26,035 nt of DNA from Rhizoclosmatium globosum. Its lineage: Eukaryota; Chytridiomycota; Chytridiomycetes; Chytridiales; Chytriomycetaceae. The notes below the pieces were generated by a model. It saw only the letters and a list, made by a program, of their open reading frames with translations, was not told the origin of the DNA and ran no database searches. The translations under genes were made by a program, and so were the position numbers. Of the stretch, positions 11,759 through 20,700 are shown piece by piece; positions within the stretch are counted from its first letter, which is position 1, and each line of letters begins with the position of its first letter. The stretch lies in contig MCGO01000362.1 of assembly GCA_002104985.1 (NCBI GenBank), positions 1 to 26,035 of the forward strand, read 5' to 3'.

Positions 11759-11783
11759 CTCCAATAAAAGCATGTTATTGGAA
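11759..11783 (+). repeat. intron hairpin module, copy 8 (3' of the stop codon)
   Basis: CTCCAATAA, loop AAGCATG, TTATTGGAA. It lies 50 bp after the helicase stop codon, in an intron-like interval 11744-11788 (GTTTAT...ATTAG), so it would be a 3' UTR intron. Confidence 0.8.
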
Positions 11784-11880
11784 ATTAGTCATCACGTGAC
11801 TCACCAACTTTGCAAAGTGACCTTGGCGGGGTTTGAAGTGGGTGCCTACACGGCCGGACGGAGAAAAACCACCTCTAGCT

Positions 11881-11918
11881 TTTAGCAGGCTAAAAAGGAT
11901 TTAGCAGGCTAAAAAGGA
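11881..11918 (+). repeat. tandem 19-bp repeat with internal palindrome, two copies
   Basis: TTTAGCAGGCTAAAAAGGA occurs twice without a gap (11881-11899, 11900-11918). Each unit carries TTTAGC-AG-GCTAAA, an inverted repeat with a 2-bp centre. The second copy ends 2 bp before the ATG of MTP copy 3, so it would lie in its 5' UTR or promoter. It might also be part of the element's right end. Confidence 0.8.
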
Positions 11919-11920
11919 CA

Positions 11921-12214
11921 ATGACACCTGAGACCTATTTACTCGAGACTCAGTCTCTCTTCGTTACAACATCGATGGAAACAACAAGTGAAAAATCTAC
12001 GCGAAGGTTAGACGATGCATTCAATCAGTTTAAGGCCAGTTTAAGATGCTATATCGAATCTAGGCGGATGAGTGGATTAAATGCGAGGAAGCAATTCAAA
12101 AGGATTTCAAAGGTGTTTCTTCCTCTGCAGACGGCTGTTGCAGTGAGGCCTTGCTTTGGTTTTGAATGTCCGAGCAAGGGTTGGGATCTATCGAAAGTCT
12201 ATATTGTGATATGA
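11921..12214 (+). CDS. MTP small-gene family, copy 3 (intact, 97 aa)
   Basis: This is the only copy with one open frame from the MTPETYLLE start to the conserved C-terminus. The core reads RRLDDAFNQFKASLRCYI, then RMSGLNARKQFKRISKVFL, then RPCFGFEC and GWDLSK, each block matched in copy 2 and the first two also in copy 1. A second in-frame ATG at 11975 (METTSEK) aligns with the ATG at 1856 in copy 2, so a shorter protein is possible. An AATAAA lies at 12236-12241. The family is unknown to me. The protein is small and basic, with no signal peptide or membrane segment. It starts 211 bp after the Helitron stop codon on the same strand, so it is either cargo or a host gene the element sits beside. 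Confidence 0.6.
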   Translation: MTPETYLLETQSLFVTTSMETTSEKSTRRLDDAFNQFKASLRCYIESRRMSGLNARKQFKRISKVFLPLQTAVAVRPCFGFECPSKGWDLSKVYIVI

Positions 12215-12449
12215 TTATGTCTCGTTTGATACCCTAATAAAGATGTATGAGACTCTGTCCACTTTTCATGACATGCTCACCTCACACACTTGGCGCCACT
12301 AACTAATTTGTAATTATCATATCCATTAGCTGATATAACCGAGTCTTATATTTCATTCTTTGTGCGATTTGTGCAAAAACCACGCGATCGAACATTAAAC
12401 GCATGGATTGGTACGCTTTTATTTTCCCTTTGAATCAACGTCAAGCCTT

Positions 12450-12959
12450 CTAAAACTTTGCACGAAACTCATCGATATTCTTGCATGTATCCGATTTCCC
12501 CTGCTCAAACACACAAAACTGTGACTTTTCCTTCTCCATTTTACATGCGGCTTTGATGGTGAACCAGTCCTTGTACACGCCAGTTGGGTCACACTTCAAT
12601 ACTTTCGTAACCCACACTTTCTGCTTCGTGTCATAATAGAGTGGACCACAGATTTTAGGTGGTGGAATGTTTGAAGGGACCGTTGGAGAGTATGTGCATG
12701 GCTTTCCAGCGATTTGAGGGTTCGGGTTATGGTAGATTATCCATTGATTACTCGTGGCTGAAGTGTCGGCGTTAGATCCAGGAGAGAGTGGGTTTTTGGC
12801 ACCTGATTCCTTTTGAGGAGTTGATGCATCAGCGTGCGTCTTTGGCGCGAAAGTTGGAGCGAGAAAGATGATTGGGAATGCGAGGAGAGTCAGGATAACG
12901 ATGAATACTGTGGATGACTGGACGACGGTAGTTGAAGGTTTCGCGTGTTGTTCAGACAT
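12450..12959 (-). CDS. Cys-rich type II membrane protein, unknown
   Basis: 169 residues from MSEQHAKPST at 12959. The frame stays open upstream, but this ATG gives a normal cytosolic N-terminus of about 16 residues before a single hydrophobic segment (FIVILTLLAFPIIFLAP, residues about 18-36). The remaining 130 residues would face the lumen or exterior: a Ser/Thr/Pro-rich stretch, then a domain with NQWIIYHNPNPQ and at least seven cysteines (CTYSPT, KICGPLYYD, LKCDPTG, AACKMEK, FCVFEQG, DTCKNID). The family is not recognised. The start codon is only 77 bp from that of the divergent gene on the right, which is also a predicted type II membrane protein, so they may share a promoter and the secretory pathway. 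The 5' half of the coding strand is C-rich and the 3' half G-rich. Confidence 0.7.
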   Translation of the reverse strand: MSEQHAKPSTTVVQSSTVFIVILTLLAFPIIFLAPTFAPKTHADASTPQKESGAKNPLSPGSNADTSATSNQWIIYHNPNPQIAGKPCTYSPTVPSNIPPPKICGPLYYDTKQKVWVTKVLKCDPTGVYKDWFTIKAACKMEKEKSQFCVFEQGKSDTCKNIDEFRAKF

Positions 12960-13036
12960 GTCAAAAACACGAACTTTTTGTGCAAGTTTTGTGAGAACAA
13001 GTTCATTATTTCTACTGAAGGAAATCTGCTTTCCAA

Positions 13037-14278
13037 ATGTCGAACGTGTACAATACACACCCACGCTACGTCACCACAACTGGACAGCCCTTCAAACACC
13101 CTGGCACAGCACCCCCTTCACTAAACTCAATCCTCCAACGCATCTTCTCTTCCCCGTCACCCACCTTTTCAACGACCCGCAAATCAACAAGGAAATCAAA
13201 GACAATCAAGGCTGTTTCCCTCGGATTCGCCGTTCTCTTTCTCTTTCTTTACGGGCGAAGTCTTGTTGGATGGTTCCTGGGCCACCACCTTGTCATTGAA
13301 CACAGGCATTCAGAGGCGGTTGTGGGTGCTGGTACTGCCTCAACTGCAGCTGCCCCAAACCTTCTTCCGCTGCAGCAACTGCCCCAGCAACAAGTACCTC
13401 AGACAATAGAGAACCATTCTGTGCTGGTGGCGGTTGAATCCGGGCCTGGAATCGATGCGTTTACAAAGAGGGCTCTGTTACGGGCTGTGTTTCGGAATTA
13501 CACTATGCAACGTGTCACTGCGAGTAAACTGCATCTTGTATTTTATTGGGATTTCAGTTCTGAGAGTGTTGGGCGGGAGGAAGGGGATGGTTCCAGTGAA
13601 GTTGTTGCTCTTGAAAACGGACGACGGAATGTGGTGAAGATGGAGGAACGGGTGTATGGGAATGATATTCTGGTGAGTAATTGGTCGTCGTGAAAGAGGA
13701 ACTAATCTGTGAGGAGTAGCATGCTCCGACGACATTCGACTTTCTGTCTCACATCCATTCTCTCGAGGAATACGATCACGTTTTCAAAATCACACAAAAT
13801 AATCTTGTTCGGTTTGATGCGCTTGAAACAGCTTTTCAGTCTACCTGGACAGCCAACCTTGACCTTCAGAACACAGGGCTCTTTGTGTCTTCGGCTTCTC
13901 GTGAATGTAAAACCCCAGCTCTCTTTATTTTTTGCACACCTCTTTGTTAATTCTAAATACAATCCGTTTATAGCCTCCTTCTACGGTCTCTCCATGAACC
14001 TCGTGTACCACCTTACACATTCCATCTCTCCAGACGACGACGCTGACGCCACACCCGCGTCCATCAAACAAGGATTTGAGAAATCACTTACGAGTCGTGT
14101 CGATGCGATTGGTCTTTCGGATACGTCAAAGGGCAATGTGACGGTAAAAAGCGTCAAACGTGTTTTATTGTATGAGAGGGATGTGGTACGGGACTTAAAA
14201 GCGTGGAGAAAGGGTGGGGTTGTGTTTGCTGGTCTTGAGAGTTTGAGTGATTATTTTGGAGGAGTTAGGGAATTGTAA
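13037..14278 (+). CDS. GT31-like glycosyltransferase candidate, three exons
   Basis: Exons 13037-13672, 13720-13906 and 13974-14278 (introns 47 and 67 bp, phases 0 and 1, both consistent) give 375 residues. After a basic cytosolic N-terminus (RKSTRKSKT) comes one membrane segment (AVSLGFAVLFLFLYG) and a Gln/Ala/Pro stalk, the layout of Golgi type II enzymes. The lumenal part resembles beta-1,3-galactosyltransferases in outline: RALLRAVFRNYTMQR, then KLHLVFYWDFS, then VYGNDIL, then DHVFKITQNNLVRFDAL. The position where GT31 enzymes carry an acidic DxD-type motif reads TQNN here, so metal binding, and perhaps activity, is doubtful. An AATAAA is at 14309. Family assignment is tentative. An unrelated lumenal protein is possible. 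Confidence 0.6.
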
Positions 14279-14764
14279 ATTAGAAGAATTGAATTTTATT
14301 GGAGCCATAATAAAAAAGATGCGTGGTATGAATATAATGGGCTCAGGAATTTTAGCTATGTTTTGTTGGATGAGAGCTTTGAGAGGGAGGGGAGGAAGGG
14401 TTGTGTAGTTGTGTTAAACCTTATTGTTGGAATCAGGGACACATCAATTACTAAGTATATTAAGACAATACACTCAATGTCACAGAGTTACAAAACAAGA
14501 CGACATACTCCTCATTTCTCATATTACTCATCTGCCAGACAAGTAACCCTGTTTTGATCCAAATCTAACAGCCACCTGACTCTTCGAAGGTGCTGCAAAC
14601 GCTGCCTACTTTTTGTCCACTTATTACACTACCAGAATCTTTACGTCTGTGGCACTCAACCAAATCAGTGTAGAAGTACTACCTCCTCCCTCACGAGTCA
14701 CAACCTTGTGCACCTTTTGCACCACACTTGGATAACCAATCTACTTACGTGATCCACCGCCCAA
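14279..14764. other. intergenic, no gene supported
   Basis: It holds the presumed poly(A) signal of the preceding gene (AATAAA at 14309-14314) and AT-rich sequence. A 64-codon ORF at 14363 has no protein-like features. Confidence 0.5.
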
Positions 14765-15379
14765 ATGGAGCCTTCTACATCAAACCAACTCTTTACAATC
14801 ACCCTCTCTCCACCACGTCTTACCCTCAAGGACGGATACCTTACTGCCACCACTCCACTCCAGCCACAAAGTGACCTCGCCAATTCAAGAACAACGTTAA
14901 TCCTCCGTCTATTCCAATCAACAAAAGCACATCCCCATCGCCTCATACACATCCTCGCCGGAATGCTATTCTCTCCCTCTGCTCCAAAGCCGTTCGGCGG
15001 TCCACGGCGGAAACCAGGATACATCCGGTACAAAGGCACAACCCCACAAAGTCTCCTCGAATTCATCGTCTCGGAATCGTTGCCGCGACGGAACCGGTTC
15101 ACGGCTGTCGAGTTTGTTGTTGCGTGTGTGAATAGGGTTTTGGAGATGCAGTGTTTTGGGGGTGCGAAAGAGGCGTTGGATGATTTGTTTATGAGGGGAC
15201 GGATGAGGGCTGGGCATGTTGTGAGTGGTGGTGGTGGTGGTGTTGGGGATGGGATTCCGGCACAGTTCCGGCATGTTGAGGAAGGGCGGGGGAAGGTTGA
15301 AGGGGGAGTTGAGTTTACACCGAAAAGGAGAAGTGTGAGGGAGGAATGGTATGATAATGGGATGGTTCTGAAGGAGTGA
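14765..15379 (+). CDS. unknown 204-aa protein
   Basis: Single-exon ORF starting MEPSTSNQLFTITLSPPRL. The middle section is the most protein-like: LILRLFQSTKAHPHRLIHI, RKPGYIRYKGTTPQSLLEF, RRNRFTAVEFVVACVNRVLE, ALDDLFMRGRM. A Gly/Val-rich linker and a basic tail (FTPKRRSVREEWYDN) follow. There is no signal peptide or clear membrane segment. The minus strand also has a long open frame here (249 codons). I prefer the plus strand because it has a plausible start and helix-like segments, but this is not certain. Codons end mostly in C in the first half and in G or T in the second. Function unknown. Confidence 0.45.
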   Translation: MEPSTSNQLFTITLSPPRLTLKDGYLTATTPLQPQSDLANSRTTLILRLFQSTKAHPHRLIHILAGMLFSPSAPKPFGGPRRKPGYIRYKGTTPQSLLEFIVSESLPRRNRFTAVEFVVACVNRVLEMQCFGGAKEALDDLFMRGRMRAGHVVSGGGGGVGDGIPAQFRHVEEGRGKVEGGVEFTPKRRSVREEWYDNGMVLKE

Positions 15380-15644
15380 AAGAAGGTACGCTTGTGTTCA
15401 AGTTCATTTGAGGGGTCAAGCCACAAAGATATGAGGGTGCGAATCAACCAAAAACAGAGTGCAACTTTCGCTATCTATCACTATTTCGACGCTGACGTCA
15501 TTTCCACAACGACCAAGGTTGTTAACCCCGCCAAGAAGCTGAAATTCTCCGATGAAACCGGAGGCTCACGAATCTTTTCTTTTTTGCACTTTTTCGTCAT
15601 CAAGGGGGCACCGTTTTGCAAGGAAAATTTCCTAGGACACCAGA

Positions 15645-16046
15645 ATGTGTTCCAGCCTGAGTCTCATTGACCAAGTGGTTCCTTCTCGGCCTGCTTCAGC
15701 ATTGGAAAATACTAGGAAACGAACGTATTCCGCACCTGCTACTTCAAGTTTGCCTGAATTGGACAGTAACAAACGACGCCACGTGGATTGTCCATTTGAT
15801 ACCACTACTACTCTGATTCCTTTGGTGCTTCCGCCAAGTGTCATTCCAGTTCCGCCACGGATAGAACAGAACAATGACTACATTGAGGGCGGTGATTCGT
15901 TTGAAATGTGCGCCACGCCTTTGCTTCTTCCATCAAGCATATTGCCTCCGATCTGGTCGGTGGAAGAAGCTGTTTCACAGTTGTTGGAGACAATGAAGGC
16001 GAGGATACGGGAGAAGAGTCGAAAGGAAGCACCTGGCGACGCTTAA
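15645..16046 (+). CDS. unknown small protein, possibly nuclear
   Basis: 133 residues, single exon, starting MCSSLSLIDQVVPSRPASAL. It contains two basic clusters (NTRKRTYSAP and NSKRRH-like SNKRRHVD) that could be nuclear localisation signals, a Pro/Leu-rich middle (LIPLVLPPSVIPVPP) and a C-terminal helix rich in Glu, Lys and Arg (EEAVSQLLETMKARIREKS). I recognise no domain. The composition is typical of a small disordered fungal protein. Confidence 0.5.
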   Translation: MCSSLSLIDQVVPSRPASALENTRKRTYSAPATSSLPELDSNKRRHVDCPFDTTTTLIPLVLPPSVIPVPPRIEQNNDYIEGGDSFEMCATPLLLPSSILPPIWSVEEAVSQLLETMKARIREKSRKEAPGDA

Positions 16047-16430
16047 AGTGTGAACGTTTTTGAAATGATAGGTTGCATTGATTGAATAGATTGAATTGTA
16101 CAGTATGTCTACTACATTGCGTTTATTTGTGAAGTTGTATCACTGTGGAAAGGCGAATTAGCAGCTATATGACATTTGAGGAAAGAGTGTGAAAGTTTTG
16201 TTTCGGAATATTTCGATTGAATCTGATGGATCTTCATCTGCCATTACTATGAATATGCTGTGATACTACTGATGCTGTTCTAATTTCTTCGATTTTACTG
16301 CTACATCTTTACAACATAATTTACAAGGCCTTCATCATCCCAACGTGCAAAATGCAAAATATATAACAATTCCAAAACAACTCCGTTCTTCCTTCCAGCA
16401 GCAAGAGTCAAAACCACATTCAATGAACAA
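16047..16430. other. convergent intergenic region
   Basis: This AT-rich spacer lies between the ends of the plus-strand small protein gene and the minus-strand WOPR gene, so it should hold both 3' UTRs. I see no gene or repeat. Confidence 0.5.
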
Positions 16431-17544
16431 TCAGTCTGTCTTGAATAAACTGAATCCAGTCACACGTTTCTCATACTGCAAATCAAAACTCGATGGTAAC
16501 TGCAAGGGAGACATATTCTCCCTCCTTCTTCTTCTACGTCGCCTGCGTCTCGTTTCATAGTCATCATAATCACTATCGCTGTCACTCCCCAAATCCGACG
16601 ACGCCGTCGAGAGGGAATCTTCATCTTGATACAGTGGTATCATACTCGGAGGCAGGGATATCAATTCGGCTTGGTGTTTCAGTGTTTCCAAGAGGTCCTG
16701 AAACTCTGGCATTTCGGATGGGGGGTACAGGAAGCCACTTTTTCTCTCTGTGGGTCGTTCTTTTTGATACAAATGTAGGATGTCTTGAGGTGTGAAGTAG
16801 GATATGATGTGATATCGAGTGCCTGATGAGGCTGTTAAGGTGATTGTGCGCTTTGCGAGGCCGTTTTGTTCCACGAGACGAGTTCCTGGACGAAGATTGA
16901 ATTGGTTTCCACGATTTGGAGAAGGTTGGGATGTAGGTTGTGATTGATGTTGGGGAATTTGTTCCACTTCTCTGAAAATGGGTGGATTAATTGTTGAGAC
17001 AAATTACTGAGCTGAGATAGTATACCTAGCGAGAAGGAAGCGTCCAATTGACTTTGAAGGAGACCACATGCGAGAGTCCTTGGTGAATTAAATTGAGTGA
17101 AAGGAGTCATGATGAACTTTCGGCAAGCCTCCTTTACCTTCCATCCTGGCACACTTTCAGCAGATAGAACCACCACACTACCACTTCTTATTTGGCAGTT
17201 TAATGATGTAAGAGGTAGTTTTCCAGTATCCACTGCTTCAGCCACGATCGAAGCGTCAATTGGGTCTTTGATGAACCTGGGTTGTTACAAGAGCCAAGCA
17301 TTAGCTGCGATCACACACGCATTTAATGTGTTGTAGCTAACCCAAACAAGGTCTCCCTATGCATTGTAGTTGATGGATCCACGGTAGGCACAAGATCGAA
17401 ACGTGGCTTGGCGTCAGGGATAACAGAGGTTCGAGGAGTTCCACTTGCACTTCCATCCACTACTACTTTGTCCATACTACACAACGTTGTCTTTGAATCC
17501 CACCCGTTGGCGTAGAGGACATAGCATTGTGCTGGTCCTTCCAT
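16431..17544 (-). CDS. WOPR (Gti1/Pac2/Wor1) family transcription regulator
   Basis: Exons 17544-17342, 17276-17138, 17078-17026 and 16971-16431 (introns 65, 59, 54 bp, all phases consistent) give 311 residues. The WOPR DNA-binding domain is split over exons. The first half reads ETLFGFIKDPIDASIVAEAV and QIRSGSVVVLSAES, and the Trp that ends exon 2 (VPGWK) joins to DSRMWSPSKSIGRFLLAREV. The second half follows a linker: LAKRTITLTASSGTRYHIIS and YFTPQDILHLYQK, matching the family's second WOPR block. These regulators control morphological switching and sporulation in fungi and bind DNA in the nucleus. The C-terminus has an Asp/Ser-rich stretch (DLGSDSDSDYDDYE) followed by ten arginines, a probable nuclear signal. 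The start codon is the first in-frame ATG. The frame stays open a little upstream, so a longer N-terminus is possible. Confidence 0.88.
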
Positions 17545-17702
17545 AATCGTGATATCTTGTTGCACGGGCACGGGCGGCACCGATGAAGGGAAATTTTCTA
17601 AAACAATTTTCCGAGATCGGAGGATTGCATTTGGAGTTGGGCCCCCAACCTCATAGTTTAAGTCTCATGCTTTAATCGACTGTATTATTATATTGCTTTT
17701 TT

Positions 17703-20700
17703 CTACTTCTGGTAGTGACTCTTTCTTACTGCGGATAATTTCATTCGTGCAATCTCCAACTCCCGTTCCATCTTTAAAACTGAAACACGGGCGTCGAATT
17801 CCATTACTTTGGCTCTTATACTATTCGTTGTTGTTGATGTTGGAGGGTGGATGTCTTCCGCTGTTATGATAGGAAGATTGTTGATGAAATCGTCGACTGC
17901 AGCCAACACAGCTTTTCCTGCCGCTTTCAAAGCAACTTGAGACTCCGCTGCTTGGATTTGTGATGCCTGAAGTTGCTGAAGCCAGTAAGTGGGCTGTTGC
18001 TGCGGATATCGATTTAGCAGACACAATCATGGCATCGTGAGTGGTTTCTCCAGCCTCGTTCGATTGCTCACTCGAGATTTTACAGAGCTCTGTTGTTGCT
18101 GCGGCAACCTAAATTGTGTTGAATTGGTGAGTTCAGTTGCACGGCTCCAACCACGATCCACTCACCTGTTTCGCAGCTGATATCAAACCTTGCGTCCAAG
18201 TCCCGTCAGAGAAATAATGCTGTTTGGTTGCTGATTCGACATGCTGTACTTTATTTGAAGAACGTTCGACTTGAACTCTGGAGGCCCAATGAATCAAGTT
18301 GGAGACTGCAGCAGTAATAGCTTTTACTGAACCCGAAGTGAAGGTTTCATCAAAATCGGGAAGATTCAGAATCGACGGCTTTCCAATGGGAGGAGCTGGC
18401 AAATTATTCGCGGCAGTTTTGATGTTCAGTTGCATGATGAGGAACTGGTGCTCAGTTGGGTAAACAACTTCTGTAACAGTGTCAATTTCGGCAATGTCTT
18501 TCGAGTGTGCAAGAGAATCTTCGTCTATCGTCGCGAGTGTCTGTTCCGAGTCGGTTGCAACAAGCTGAGCCTCCGCATCTGAAGTCGCTCCTCTGATTTC
18601 AAGCGAAACACCATATTTGATGGACTGGTTCTTCTTCAGATGTTTTTAGCTCCTGATGTTCCTGATGTTCTTCCTCGTCCCTGCCTTCTTGAACCGTTTT
18701 CTCATGAACTTGGAGATGTTCGAGGAAAGCTTCCTTCTCATTCACTTCATCAACCTCCAGATTCGATATGCATGAATCAATTTCATCTGCGCACTCAGCG
18801 GAATCATGTTTCGACTCGATATCATCTATGAGCATCTCAGCCATATCAGGGTCATCATTAACTACATCAACTATACTGGAAAAATCCTTCACACAATCCT
18901 CTTCTCTACTCTGCTCCAAAGAGCTCACTGAAATCTCGTCCAAATCAACAGGTTCAGACTCAACGTCAGACCGAACCTCCAAACTCGGTTCAACAAACCC
19001 AGATACTTGACGTACACGAAGTATCAACTTCTCAACGACTTCATGATTCCCCAATCCACAGCAAATATCCGCAAACGCGTCAAACACCTCCTTTGTGTGA
19101 ACAACGGGTGCTAAAAGCGTCGTAACAGGTAAAATGTGTGAAGCGGACGGTGTGACGAGGGTTACGAAACGCGCAAGTTCTTTGAGTTCTTCGGTTTCGG
19201 GGGTTTGTGGAGTTAAAGCGAGGCTGATTGATTCAGCTGTTGGTTGGAGGTGTGGAGTTTGGAGCGATTCGAGGAGGGTTTTTGTTTCTGAGAGGTGGGT
19301 TGGTGCGATGTTGAGGAGAGTGGTGAGGTGTGGGGATAGGTTGGATTCACTGGATGTCGCGGTTGTTATGATTCTTGCGAGGGTAATCAAGAGGGTTGCA
19401 GTGTTCATGGAAGTGGTCGCGGAAGGAAGGTTTCTGAGTTGGGTGATTGTGGATTGGATGAGGGTGAAGTTTGGGTTGTTTTGGGAGTGAGTAGCTGTGA
19501 GATAAAGATATCCTTGAATAAATGGATATTTCATCGGCCTCTGTTGTAGTGTATGATATGTAAATATCGTCTTGGAAAACGAGGGTTAAGGTTGTTGTTG
19601 TCGCGGACCATCGGATTAAACTTGATAGCAGGTGGACGTATTCTCGGGAATGTGTTGTTTGGTTGAGACATATTATGGACGTCTTGGAGATGCCGAGAAA
19701 AAATGCTGCGCATTCGATTTCTTTGTATACGTGAGTTCTTGGACTTTGTAGAATGTAACACCTGATATTCCAGGGAACTATTTGACTATTCAAAAAGAAA
19801 AGTTTGGAATGAAATGCATACCGAAAATCGAATAAACTGTCTCATAGCGGTCACAGCAGAGAGACCATGTAACTTTCCGTGAGCCATCAATATTCGTTTT
19901 GCAATGTCTCTTTGCTTGACGTTCTCCTGAGGAACGAGTTCCGAGAGACTGTAATCATTCGGTTAGACTGAAATGATAAATTACCAAAACCCATACTTTA
20001 AAACTCGAGCAGTATGAACATCAGGCTCATGATTTCCCAAGTGACACTGCAAAATCAGGCCCGCAAATGCGATGGCTTCGTCAACTGTACAAAGAGTTCT
20101 TCCAGATAAAATCGAATGTTTGGATTCGTGATAGAGGCGAGACAAGTTTGCCGTTGTGATTGGCGCGTTCGGATAAAAGTAGAGTTTTTGGAAAGTGTGA
20201 CGGTGAGAGGGTCTGACAGGCCTTGTGCTCGGAGTTGGAGGGTTGGGTTGAGCCAGGTTTCTATTAATGATAAAGATTAAATTGTATTTTCGAGAGGGTG
20301 GATACCTTGATGAAATGCTTCCTTAGAAATCGGTTTCAGTGCAAATTTTGACCGGGTTTGTGTTTGATGAAGGGGTAGTTGTTGTGTACTCCTCGTAGTT
20401 CGAGATACCTTTTCCAAGACGTTACTTTGGTCTCTCTACAATATCAAATTATAAACCTAGTTTATCGCACGCTTGTTGAACGAGATCTTTTACAGAATGA
20501 GACTGTTCAATTGAGATAACTTGGGTTGAACTGCCAAGTAACGACACACAAAGTGAAGCAGTTGATGGAGCCAAGTGGAAAAAGTCTCCTGATTTCGGTG
20601 TTTGAGACGAAATAGAACCTTTGGCAGAAGACGGGTGGAAGATCACCTTGTTTCACAGAGTAAAACGCGAGGGAACGAGATGAGTCCAAGAATGTTGATG

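Noticed and set aside
11881..11920. Helitron 3' terminal hairpin with CTRR end
   Set aside because: The palindromes are suitable in kind but no CTRR followed by T occurs directly after them, so I do not call the terminus.
12868..13299. 143-codon plus-strand ORF overlapping the divergent promoter
   Set aside because: It crosses the antisense of one gene and the start of another; both neighbours have better models.
14698..15447. 249-codon minus-strand ORF opposite the unknown 204-aa gene
   Set aside because: Rich in Thr, Pro, Arg and Cys, as expected for the antisense of a C-rich coding strand. The plus strand has the better start and helix-like segments. It is not fully excluded.
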